Assembly: GCF_024707105.1 (NCBI RefSeq)
Contig: NZ_JANQAJ010000011.1
Span: 507,488-571,487, forward strand
Reading direction: 5' to 3'
DNA: 64,000 nucleotides
Source: Devosia ginsengisoli
GTDB taxonomy: Bacteria > Pseudomonadota > Alphaproteobacteria > Rhizobiales > Devosiaceae
Of this stretch, positions 49,111 through 57,430 are shown in pieces (the first letter of the stretch is position 1; the number at the start of each line of letters is the position of its first letter). Under the pieces are notes generated by a model. That model did no database searches. It worked only from the letters and a program-made list of their open reading frames with translations, and had not been told where the DNA came from. The position numbers and the translations under genes are program-made.

Positions 49111-49952
49111 GCGGACGCCTTGAGACTGTCCAGCAGCACGGGCAGCGACGCGGTGATCATGGCGCGCATGGCTTCCAGCGCCTCGATATCCGGCTCGCCG
49201 GTCCACTCGTCCATGAAGAATTTCTTGAACTCGATGGCGATGGCGCAGCCGCTATCGGGGAAATTGGCATGGACGAAGCGAGTCTGCTCGCCCCTGCCCT
49301 CAAAGGCGATGTTTTCGCGCACATCCATCGGTTGGCCGCGGAAGGAGAAGCCGCGCAGGCTTTCCATGAAGGGATCGACGACATGGGCCCAGCGGGCGCG
49401 ATCCATGGAGATCGTACCGATATTGATCTGCGGCGCGTCGGCTTCCGGCGTCGGATCGCCGTCGGGACCATTGCGGCGATGGTTGTAGCTGTGGATGTCG
49501 AGCAGCACGAATTGGCCGTGCTCCGCCGCTATGGCGGACAGCATCTGGTGCAGCATCGCGTAATAGGCCGCGTGAACGTCCAGCGAGCGCTTGACCAGCG
49601 CGTCTTCGGGCCGCTGCGCCCAGATATCGAGGCCCCAGGCCTGCTCCGGGCGCAGATAGACAGCGCCTTCGGCATCGCGGTTGAGGTCGATCTCGAAGCG
49701 CGAGCGATGAAAGATGATGCGGTTGGGGACGTCGCGCACGGCGTAGGCGGTGAAAGGGTCTTCCTCACGCAGGCGTCCGGCGGCATCGAGGCCCATGATG
49801 GCGGCCACTTCGTCGCGCAGGGCATGGCCATTGTGGATGGCGGTACCGATCAGCGGCGAGGCCGCCCGGTCGACGGACCAGAGGGCGTTTCTGTCGATCG
49901 CGGCAGTGAGATCACTGGCGCTCGGCGAGATATGCGACGGGGTGTAAGTCAT
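49107..49952 (-). CDS. N-formylglutamate amidohydrolase-family protein
   Basis: A 281-residue zinc hydrolase of the FGase fold. The N-terminal IGTAIHNGHALRDEV has His40 and His43, DPFTAYAV and FEIDLNRD follow, and DIHSYNHRRNG carries Asp152/His154, the family's metal and catalytic region. The classical substrate is N-formyl-L-glutamate from histidine breakdown, but no hut genes are near. It is the first gene of an operon with the DUF1704 and ATP-grasp genes, so it may act on a Glu- or N-acyl-amino-acid product of those enzymes. Start ATG 49952. Confidence 0.85.
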   Translation of the reverse strand: MTYTPSHISPSASDLTAAIDRNALWSVDRAASPLIGTAIHNGHALRDEVAAIMGLDAAGRLREEDPFTAYAVRDVPNRIIFHRSRFEIDLNRDAEGAVYLRPEQAWGLDIWAQRPEDALVKRSLDVHAAYYAMLHQMLSAIAAEHGQFVLLDIHSYNHRRNGPDGDPTPEADAPQINIGTISMDRARWAHVVDPFMESLRGFSFRGQPMDVRENIAFEGRGEQTRFVHANFPDSGCAIAIEFKKFFMDEWTGEPDIEALEAMRAMITASLPVLLDSLKASA

Positions 49953-50036
49953 TGGACGCTTTTGCCTTGGGGCCCGAGAACGGGCGACGCCACAGTAACG
50001 GGCCATCGGCGATGGCAGTTCCCGAACTGCGACGCG

Positions 50037-52133
50037 TCAGGCGTTGGCGGGCTGCGCTATGCGGAAGTCTTCGCTGCGTGTGAGGCCGGCTTCGTAGAAT
50101 TCGACAAGCCTGATATCGATGGTCCCTGCCATGTCCTGGCAGCGCGTCAGCAGCGCCTCCGCATCCGCGCCATCGGCCCAGGCGGCCAACAGGGCGTCAT
50201 GCGCGGCGGCGAGCGACTGGAATGCTTCGGAATTCGCCAGATCCGCATCACCCACCAGCAGGTGGATCGGCTCGGGCTGGCTGATGCCCTTGAGCACGAC
50301 GGAACCGGCGGCGAGAAAAGCCAGTTCGGACGCAGCGGCGCGGGTTTCCGCGGTGACCAGAATGTCGTAGCCAACACGCCGGCAGGCGCCTTCCAGCCGG
50401 CTGGCCACATTCACCGTATCGCCGATGCAGGAATAGTCGAAGCGGGCTTCGAAACCCATATTGCCCACCAGAGCAGGGCCGGTGGAAATGCCGATGCCGA
50501 TGGCGACGGGCTCGGCCTGCTGCGCGTTGAGCACGCGCAGGGCCGTCCGCATGTCCAAAGCTGCCTCGCAGGCATGGCGGGCATGGCGCGGCACGTCGAC
50601 TGGGGCGTTCCAGAAGGCCATGATGGCGTCGCCCATGAATTTGTCGATCGTGCCGTGATGGGCCACGATGGCCGCGCCGAGCCCGGCGAACAGCCGGTTC
50701 AGCATGGCGACCAGTTCGGCCGGCGCGGTGCGTTCGCTGAGCGCGGTGAAATTGCGCACATCGGAAAACATCACCGTCATTTCACGCACGTCGCCACCCA
50801 GCTTGAGCAGGCCCGCATTGGCTTCGATCTGGGTCAGCAAAGCCGGCTCGACATAGTGGGCGAAGGCCCGGCGGATGCGGCGCTTGTCGGCGTCGGTCAC
50901 GGCGAAGCGGAAAAAGGCCATGGCGGCATAGGTCACCAGCGCGGCGAACAAGGCAAAGCTCGGGTCGAGCAGGAGGCCGAACTGGCTGAAAGCCAGCCAG
51001 CTTCCGGCCGTCGCCACGGCCGCGATCGCCAGCGAAAACAGCAGCCCCACCAGAGGCCCGGTCAGCAGCAGGACCAGCACCACCGCCAGCCCGCTCACAG
51101 CGATGATCAGCAGTTCCAACCCGCCGACCCAGTCGGCCCGGTGCAGGAAAGTGCCGGTCAGCATCTGCTCCAGCGCCTGCAAGTGGATGGAAACCCCCGG
51201 CACGGCTTCGCCCAAGGCACCGGCGCGTATATCGAGCAGACCGGCCGCCGAGGCGCCGACCAGCACGATATGGCCCGACAGCAGTGGGGCCAGTCCGGCA
51301 TAATCCGCGCCCAGCAGTTGCGCGGCCGGGACATAGGTCGAAGCCGGCAGGTCCCGATAGTAAAGCCACATATCGCCGCTCGGGCCGGTCGGCACCTCGA
51401 ACTGGCCGACGCGCAGGCCGGTGACCGTCCCGGCCCCGGCGGAATCCCCCAGCACGACCAGGGTCGAAGCACCCTGCGCCACGCGCAGAGCCTCCACCGC
51501 CAGCGTCGGCACTGGCGCCGTGCCGTTGGACCAGAGCAACGGCAGGCGCCGCGCCACCCCTGCCCCTTCGCGGTCGAGGCTCGCTACGCCCAGTCCCGTG
51601 GCCGCCTCGGCCAGGACCGGCAGCGGTGCGGCGACGCCGTCAAGCGTCGGCAGGCTGGGCAGTATATCCGCGCCAGTCATGGCAAAGCCGGCCTTAGGCG
51701 CCGGCGCCGCGCTTCCGGCCACGGCCCGGCTCATCACCAGGATCGAGGGGCCTGTCGTCAAGGCATCGGCGAATTGGGCATCGTAGTCCTCGCCACTGCC
51801 GGTAATGGACGAGGGCGACAGCCGATCGGGTTCGGAAAACAGGATATCAAAGGCGATGGCGGCGGCGCCCAGCTCGGTCAGCCGGCTGGCAATCGTGGCC
51901 ATGTCGTTCCGCGACCAGGGCCATTGGCCGATGGCGGCCAGCGAGGCTTCATCGATATCGATGATGCGGACCGGCAGGTCCACCGGCGCGGGGCGCGGCC
52001 TGATCTGCTGGAAGGCATCGAAGGTGGTTTCGCGCGCCACGCGCACGGCATAGGGATCGGCGGCGCGCAGCAGGATCAGCGCAATGACGACCGCGGCGCC
52101 AAACAACAGTGCCGCCAGCCGCCGCGTCAGCAT
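50037..52133 (-). CDS. CHASE2-domain adenylate/guanylate cyclase (class III)
   Basis: A 698-residue membrane receptor-cyclase. An N-terminal helix (5-25) is followed by a CHASE2 extracytoplasmic domain (about 30-330; FDAFQQIRPRPAPVDLPVRIIDIDEASLAAIGQWPWSR), three membrane helices (about 340-420) and a class III cyclase domain with metal aspartates in VMFSDVRNFTALSE and HGTIDKFMGDAIMAFW and the CIGDTVNVASRLEG loop. It would make cAMP in response to an unknown periplasmic or membrane signal. Three bases separate its ATG from the stop of the upstream AraC-type gene. Usual length for this architecture. Confidence 0.92.
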   Translation of the reverse strand: MLTRRLAALLFGAAVVIALILLRAADPYAVRVARETTFDAFQQIRPRPAPVDLPVRIIDIDEASLAAIGQWPWSRNDMATIASRLTELGAAAIAFDILFSEPDRLSPSSITGSGEDYDAQFADALTTGPSILVMSRAVAGSAAPAPKAGFAMTGADILPSLPTLDGVAAPLPVLAEAATGLGVASLDREGAGVARRLPLLWSNGTAPVPTLAVEALRVAQGASTLVVLGDSAGAGTVTGLRVGQFEVPTGPSGDMWLYYRDLPASTYVPAAQLLGADYAGLAPLLSGHIVLVGASAAGLLDIRAGALGEAVPGVSIHLQALEQMLTGTFLHRADWVGGLELLIIAVSGLAVVLVLLLTGPLVGLLFSLAIAAVATAGSWLAFSQFGLLLDPSFALFAALVTYAAMAFFRFAVTDADKRRIRRAFAHYVEPALLTQIEANAGLLKLGGDVREMTVMFSDVRNFTALSERTAPAELVAMLNRLFAGLGAAIVAHHGTIDKFMGDAIMAFWNAPVDVPRHARHACEAALDMRTALRVLNAQQAEPVAIGIGISTGPALVGNMGFEARFDYSCIGDTVNVASRLEGACRRVGYDILVTAETRAAASELAFLAAGSVVLKGISQPEPIHLLVGDADLANSEAFQSLAAAHDALLAAWADGADAEALLTRCQDMAGTIDIRLVEFYEAGLTRSEDFRIAQPANA

Positions 52134-52136
52134 GGC

Positions 52137-53050
52137 TCAGTTCATCGGTGCAGAGGACAGGGCGCGGGCCAGGGGCACGCTGGGCCGGCAGCGCAGGTCG
52201 CGGCGGAAATCGGACGGCGACATGCCGGCGATCTTGCGGAACGACTTGTTGAATGCACTGAGTGAACCAAAGCCGCTATCCATCGCTACCTGCAGCACAT
52301 TCGCATCGTCTTGCATTAGCAAGGCCTGGGCGTAACTGAGCCGCATGAGGTTCACATAATCGTTCAGCGTCATGCCGGTCGACTTCTTGAACACGTTCAT
52401 CGCGTATTTCGGATGGATGTCGGCGGCCAGAGCAATGTCGGTCGAATCGATTTCCTCGCGGAAATTGTCGGCGATGAAATCGCAGATGCGCACCACGATG
52501 GGCGAGGAATGGTGGTCCAGCCCGTCCACCGCCTTCACCACGGCTTCCGGGCCGGGCAGCAGCGCATAGGGCTCGAAACGGACGCGCTCGATGCGCAGCA
52601 GCAGTTCGTCCACCGCCATGCCTGCCTTCATCGGGTCGCCCGAGCGGGCATATTCGTTCCAGCGGGCGAAATTGTAGGGGTCGGCAGCATCGGTCGCCTG
52701 GGTGATCAGCGTCGCCCCCTGCATCAGCCGCGATTGCACGTTCTGCGGCAGGCGCAGGCGGAAGAAATGCACCAGCGGCAGGTGCCCGCCGGCATAGATG
52801 AGGTCGTCGGAAGCGTCGTCCAGGCAATGCGGCAGACCCCCCAGAACAGGGCCATGTCTCCGGCATTGAAGCGAACCTGATGGCCGCTCATGCGGTAATG
52901 CGCCCAGCCGCGCACGATGTAGTTGACCTCGACCTGAGCATGCCAATGCGCCGACCGCATCAGGAGCGGCGAGGTATGGAACATGTTCATTTCCGTCGGC
53001 AGGCGCTCTACGCCATTGGTCCCCGGTTCGTAATAAGCCCTTTCAGTCAT
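52137..53050 (-). pseudogene. AraC-family regulator split by a one-base frameshift
   Basis: The frame opened by the ATG at 53050 encodes an AraC cupin domain (SAHWHAQVEVNYIVRGWAHYRM, then FNAGDMALFWG) and then loses sense at a run of six Gs (plus-strand C run 52837-52842). The second frame continues the same protein: LPHCLDDASDDLIYAGGHLPLVHFF and a full C-terminal AraC HTH (VLQVAMDSGFGSLSAFNKSFRKIAGMSPSDFRR). With one more G the 304-residue protein would be whole. This may be a sequencing error, a phase-variable tract or a recent loss of function. It is divergent from the sugar ABC operon and probably its regulator. Confidence 0.82.
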
Positions 53051-53158
53051 CTTACTTTCCGCCAACTCCGCATGCCCATTGTGAGGGACGCCACGTGCCA
53101 GACAGATAGCTTAGGTAGCGCTCAGAGGAAGAGCAAACGAAAAGGGAGGACTAAGACT

Positions 53159-54430
53159 ATGACTCGCAATGTCATGCGGTGGACCCGCACGCTCGCTATC
53201 GCCCTCACCGGTATCAGCATGGCCAGCGTCGCCGCTGCCGCCGCCGAACTGACGGTCTGGTGCTGGGACCCCAATTTCAACATTCCGGCCATGGCAGATG
53301 CCGGCGCGCGCTACACCGCAGCGCACCCGGACACGACCTTCAACATCAACAATGTCAGCCAGGACGAGATCAACCAGAAGCTGCAGACCCAACTGCTTGC
53401 CGGCGTTTCCGATGGCCTGCCCGATATCGTGCTGATCCAGGACGACAATATCCAGCGCTTCCTGCAGTCCTTTCCCGGCTCCTTCGTGCCGCTTTCCGAT
53501 TCCATCGACATGTCGAAATTCGCCGACTACAAGGTGGCGGCCGCGACCTATGAGGGGAAATCCTATTCCCTGCCCTTCGACTCCGGCGTGACCGGACTGT
53601 TCTACCGCTCCGACTATCTGGAAGAAGCCGGCTACAAGCCCGAAGACGTCCAGGACATCACCTGGAACCGCCTGATCGAGATCGGCAAGGACGTACTGGA
53701 AAAGACCGGGCACCAGCTCATCGACATGGACTACAATGATGACGGCCAGATCATCATGATGATGCAGTCCACCGGCCAGTGGTACCTCAAGGACGGCAAC
53801 GAGCCGAACATCATCGACAATCCGGCGCTCAAGGCTTCGCTGGAAACCTTCCAGGCAATGGCCCAGTCGGGCCTCATCAAGCCGGTTTCGGACTGGACGG
53901 GCTATACCGGCGCCTTCACCTCGGGCGAGGTGGCCATGGTGCCACAGGGCGTCTGGATCACCGGCACCATCAAGTCCATGCCCGACCAGGCCGGCAAGTG
54001 GCGTGTGGCGCCACTTCCCGCGCTCGACGGCGTCGATGGCGCGACCCACTATTCCAACAATGGCGGCTCGAGCTGGTACGTGCTGGCCTCCTCCGAGCAT
54101 CAGGACGAAGCCATCGACTTCCTCAAGACCGTCTGGGCCGAGGATGTCGATTTCTACCAGGGCATCCTGGTGAACCAGGGCGCCGTAGGCTCGCTCCTGG
54201 CCGCTCGTGACGGCGATGCCTACAAGGCCAGCGACCCGTTCTTCAACGACGAGCCGGTCTGGCAGAACTTCTCGGACTGGCTGGCCCAGGTGCCAGCGGT
54301 CGACTACGGCACCTTCACGCCCGAAGCACGCCTGGCCGTGCGGGCACAACTGCCCAATATCGCCAATGGCGGCGATATCGACCAGGCCCTGCAGGCCATC
54401 GACGCCCAGTTGCGCCAGCAGATGCAGTAA
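53159..54430 (+). CDS. CUT1 sugar ABC transporter, substrate-binding protein
   Basis: A 423-residue exported protein of the family 1 solute-binding fold: signal peptide to about 27 (MASVAAAAAE), then LTVWCWDPNFNIPAMADAGARYTAAHPDTTFNI, the hinge SLPFDSGVTGLFYRSDYLEEAGY and the C-lobe GVWITGTIKSM and WYVLASSEHQDEAIDFLKTVW. Carbohydrate binding is typical. The ATG at 53159 follows AAGGGAGGA. First gene of the operon SBP-permease-permease-ATPase-oxidoreductase; a strong hairpin after its stop probably protects its mRNA. The substrate is unknown. Confidence 0.92.
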   Translation: MTRNVMRWTRTLAIALTGISMASVAAAAAELTVWCWDPNFNIPAMADAGARYTAAHPDTTFNINNVSQDEINQKLQTQLLAGVSDGLPDIVLIQDDNIQRFLQSFPGSFVPLSDSIDMSKFADYKVAAATYEGKSYSLPFDSGVTGLFYRSDYLEEAGYKPEDVQDITWNRLIEIGKDVLEKTGHQLIDMDYNDDGQIIMMMQSTGQWYLKDGNEPNIIDNPALKASLETFQAMAQSGLIKPVSDWTGYTGAFTSGEVAMVPQGVWITGTIKSMPDQAGKWRVAPLPALDGVDGATHYSNNGGSSWYVLASSEHQDEAIDFLKTVWAEDVDFYQGILVNQGAVGSLLAARDGDAYKASDPFFNDEPVWQNFSDWLAQVPAVDYGTFTPEARLAVRAQLPNIANGGDIDQALQAIDAQLRQQMQ

Positions 54431-54441
54431 TTTCCAACAAT

Positions 54442-54463
54442 GGGGCGGGCTCCGGCCCGCCCC
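54442..54463 (+). promoter_or_regulatory. Intercistronic hairpin after the sugar-binding protein gene
   Basis: GGGGCGGGC-TCCG-GCCCGCCCC is a perfect 9-bp GC stem 11 bases after the stop and 36 bases before the next start, without a T-run. Such hairpins between the binding-protein and permease genes commonly raise binding-protein message by blocking 3' decay. Confidence 0.65.
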
Positions 54464-54499
54464 GATCCGCTGGAACCATTGCATTTGATCGGAGGGGGC

Positions 54500-55390
54500 A
54501 TGGCGCAGACCCGTTTGGACCGTAACGAGCAGATCAACGGCTGGGCATTCGTGATGCCGGCACTGGTACTGCTGGGCATCTTCATGATCTATCCCATCCT
54601 GTGGTCGCTCTGGATGAGCTTTCAGGTCGGGCGCGGCAACAATTTCTCCTTCGGGGGCCTGGCCAATATCCAGCGGCTGGCCAATGACGCCCTGCTGGTG
54701 CAGGCGCTGACCAACACCATCATCTTCTTCATCATCCAGGTGCCGATCATGATCGTTCTGGCGCTGCTGTTCGCAGTGGCGCTCAACGATGCGACACTGC
54801 GCTTCCGCGGCCTGTTCCGGACCATCCTGTTCCTGCCCTGCGTGACCTCGCTGATCGCCTATTCCAGCCTGTTCAAGTCGATGTTTTCCAACGACGGCAT
54901 CATCAACCAGGCCCTCATGTCGCTGCATCTGGTCAGCGCACCCATTCCGTGGCTCACCGATCCGTTCTGGGCCAAGGTGGTCATCATCTCCGCCATCACC
55001 TGGCGGTGGACCGGCTACAACATGATCTTCTACCTGGCGGCGCTGCAGAACGTCGACAAGTCGATCTATGAAGCCGCCCGCATCGACGGCATTCCCGGCT
55101 GGGCGCGGTTCTGGAACATCACCGTGCCGATGCTGAAGCCGGTGATCCTGTTCACCACGATCCTGTCGACCATCGGCACGCTGCAACTGTTCGACGAGAT
55201 CAACAACATCACGCAGGGCGGGCCGGGCAACGGCACGATGACCCTGTCGATGTATATCTACAACCTCACCTTCCGCATGATGCCCAGCTTCGGCTATTCG
55301 GCCACGGTCTCCTGGGTCATCGTCGCCATTGTCGCCGTGCTCAGCATCATCCAGTTCATGATCGCCCGCGACCGCAGGAGGGGGGCATGA
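54500..55390 (+). CDS. CUT1 sugar ABC transporter, permease 1 (MalF/UgpA type)
   Basis: A 296-residue inner-membrane permease with six helices. It has the EAA coupling loop SIYEAARIDGIPGWARFWNITVPML and the first-helix region FVMPALVLLGIFMIYPILWSLWMSF. The ATG at 54500 follows GGAGGGGGC. Couples with the next gene by an ATGA overlap. Confidence 0.92.
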   Translation: MAQTRLDRNEQINGWAFVMPALVLLGIFMIYPILWSLWMSFQVGRGNNFSFGGLANIQRLANDALLVQALTNTIIFFIIQVPIMIVLALLFAVALNDATLRFRGLFRTILFLPCVTSLIAYSSLFKSMFSNDGIINQALMSLHLVSAPIPWLTDPFWAKVVIISAITWRWTGYNMIFYLAALQNVDKSIYEAARIDGIPGWARFWNITVPMLKPVILFTTILSTIGTLQLFDEINNITQGGPGNGTMTLSMYIYNLTFRMMPSFGYSATVSWVIVAIVAVLSIIQFMIARDRRRGA

Positions 55391-56199
55391 GCCTTTACAT
55401 GCTGCGGCGGACGGGGGTCTATCTGTTCCTGTCGCTGGCCGCGTTCCTGTCGGTTTTCCCCTTCTTCTGGATGGCGGTCGGCGCCACCAACAAATCGACC
55501 GAAATCATCACCGGCAAGATGACTCCGGGCAGCAATCTTGTGGTCAATTTCCAGACCCTGCTGTCGCAGGTCGATCTCTGGCGCGTCTTCGGGAACTCGT
55601 TCCTGATCGCCATCGTGTCGACCATCCTGACACTCGCCGTCTCATCGCTGGCCGGCTACGGCTTCGAGATTTTCCGCTCGCGGGTGCGCGAAAGAATCTT
55701 CCAGCTCCTGCTGCTGTTCCTGTCGATCCCGTTTGCCGCGCTGATGGTGCCGCTTTTCGTCATGATCTCGCGGGCACAACTGACCAACACCTTCACCGCG
55801 GTCATCCTGCCCACCATCGCCTCGATCTTCATCCTGTTCTACTTCCGCCAGGCGACGAAGGCCTTTCCGAGCGAGCTGCGCGATGCGGCGCGGGTCGACG
55901 GACTCAAGGAATGGCAGATCTTTCTCTTCGTCTACATGCCGACCATGCGCTCCACCTATGCAGCCGCCACGATCATCGTGTTCATGAACGCCTGGAACAA
56001 CTATCTCTGGCCGCTCATCGTGCTGCAGACGCCGGAAAACAAGACCATCACGCTGGTGATCTCGGCGCTCACGGCCGCCTACACACCCGATTACGGCGTC
56101 ATCCTGCTGACGACCGTGCTCGCAACGCTTCCAACCCTCGTCATTTTCTTCGTCCTGCAGCGCCAGTTCGTGCAGGGCATGCTGGGGGCCGTCAAATGA
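55387..56199 (+). CDS. CUT1 sugar ABC transporter, permease 2 (MalG/UgpE type)
   Basis: A 270-residue permease with six helices and the EAA loop SELRDAARVDGLKEWQIFLFVYMPTMRSTYAA. The C-terminal LPTLVIFFVLQRQFVQGMLGAVK is typical of MalG-type subunits. Its ATG overlaps the previous stop by four bases. The ATPase gene starts 11 bases after its stop. Confidence 0.93.
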   Translation: MSLYMLRRTGVYLFLSLAAFLSVFPFFWMAVGATNKSTEIITGKMTPGSNLVVNFQTLLSQVDLWRVFGNSFLIAIVSTILTLAVSSLAGYGFEIFRSRVRERIFQLLLLFLSIPFAALMVPLFVMISRAQLTNTFTAVILPTIASIFILFYFRQATKAFPSELRDAARVDGLKEWQIFLFVYMPTMRSTYAAATIIVFMNAWNNYLWPLIVLQTPENKTITLVISALTAAYTPDYGVILLTTVLATLPTLVIFFVLQRQFVQGMLGAVK

Positions 56200-56209
56200 G
56201 GGACATGAA

Positions 56210-57289
56210 ATGAGCAGCCTCAGCCTCAAGGGTATTCGCAAGTCCTACGGATCGCTGGAAGTCATCAAGGGGGTGGACCTGGACATCAAGTCCAAGGAAT
56301 TCGTGGTCTTTGTCGGTCCCTCCGGTTGCGGGAAATCCACCCTGCTGCGGATGATCGCCGGGCTGGAGCACATCACATCAGGCGAGCTCGACATCGGCGG
56401 CACGCGCATGAACGATGTCGAGCCCTCCAAGCGCGGGATCGCCATGGTGTTCCAGACCTATGCGCTGTATCCGCACATGACGGTGCGGGAGAATATGGGC
56501 TTCGCCCTGCGCTTTGCCGGCGTCGCCAAGGACCAGATCGCCCGGCAGGTGGGGGATGCGGCGCGCATCCTGGCGATGGAGCCGCTGCTCGACCGCTTCC
56601 CCAAGGAGCTTTCGGGCGGGCAACGCCAGCGCGTCGCCATCGGCCGCGCCATCGTGCGCAATCCACAGGTCTTCCTGTTCGACGAGCCGCTCAGCAATCT
56701 CGATGCCGAATTGCGCGTGCATATGCGCATCGAGATCGCGCGGCTGCACAAGGAATTGCAGACCACCATCATCTACGTGACCCATGACCAGGTCGAGGCG
56801 ATGACGCTGGCCGATACGATCGTGGTGCTGCGCGACGGCATTATCGAGCAGGCCGGGCGGCCGCTCGATCTTTATGACGATCCCGCCAACCAGTTCGTCG
56901 CCGGCTTCATCGGCTCGCCCAAGATGAACTTTTTGCCCGCCACCATCGTGGACAAGGCCACCGGCAGGATCACGGTGGAACTGACCAACCACGACAAGGC
57001 CCGCCTCACCCTGCCGGTCACCAGCGGCGTGGTGGGCGATCCGGTGACGGTCGGCATACGCGCCGAGCATTTCGGCATGGGTGGCGCGGGCGATATCGAC
57101 ATCACGCTCGATGTGGACGTGGCCGAGCATCTGGGCTCGACCAGCTATGTCTATGCCAGCGCCGGCGGCGAGGCGCTGGTGGTCGAGCGCGAGGAATCGC
57201 GCCACGAAAACGGCAATGAACGCATCACCGTCTCGATCAGCGCGGACAGGACCTACATCTTCGACGACAAGGGCCACCGCCTGCGCTGA
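56210..57289 (+). CDS. CUT1 sugar ABC transporter, ATP-binding protein (MalK/UgpC type)
   Basis: A 359-residue ATPase with Walker A GPSGCGKSTLLRM, signature LSGGQRQRVAIGRAI, Walker B VFLFDEPLSNLDAE and switch VTHDQVEAM, plus the MalK C-terminal regulatory domain (TOBE/OB-fold) from about 240: PVTSGVVGDPVTVGIRAEHF. It powers the transporter encoded upstream. The start at 56210 has no strong ribosome site, so it is probably coupled to the preceding gene. Its downstream gap carries GTTCGACAAGCTCAGG-type repeats. Confidence 0.94.
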   Translation: MSSLSLKGIRKSYGSLEVIKGVDLDIKSKEFVVFVGPSGCGKSTLLRMIAGLEHITSGELDIGGTRMNDVEPSKRGIAMVFQTYALYPHMTVRENMGFALRFAGVAKDQIARQVGDAARILAMEPLLDRFPKELSGGQRQRVAIGRAIVRNPQVFLFDEPLSNLDAELRVHMRIEIARLHKELQTTIIYVTHDQVEAMTLADTIVVLRDGIIEQAGRPLDLYDDPANQFVAGFIGSPKMNFLPATIVDKATGRITVELTNHDKARLTLPVTSGVVGDPVTVGIRAEHFGMGGAGDIDITLDVDVAEHLGSTSYVYASAGGEALVVEREESRHENGNERITVSISADRTYIFDDKGHRLR

Positions 57290-57311
57290 CGAACCAACCA
57301 GACCATAAGAA

Positions 57312-57421
57312 GACCTCGTGGTGAGCCTCCTGAGCTTGCCGAAGGGCGAACCACGAGGTCGCCATCACAGATCGTGCCACGACCTCGTCCTTCGACAAGC
57401 TCAGGATGAGGTCTACTGATA
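57312..57421. repeat. Dispersed repeat pair, GTTCGACAAGCTCACCATGAGG family
   Basis: GACCTCGTGGTGAGCC with CTGAGCTTGCCGAAGGGCG, then CCACGACCTCGTCCTTCG, ACAAGCTCAGGATGAGGTC. The first half is inverted relative to the second, so the transcript could form a long hairpin within the sugar operon between the ATPase and the oxidoreductase fusion. Confidence 0.65.
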
Positions 57422-57430
57422 GGACATAAA

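Noticed and set aside
48993-52265. Very long plus-strand open frame of about 1,090 codons
   Set aside because: It is antisense to three well-supported genes (DUF1704, amidohydrolase, cyclase) and arises from GC-rich codon bias; its composition has no domain pattern.
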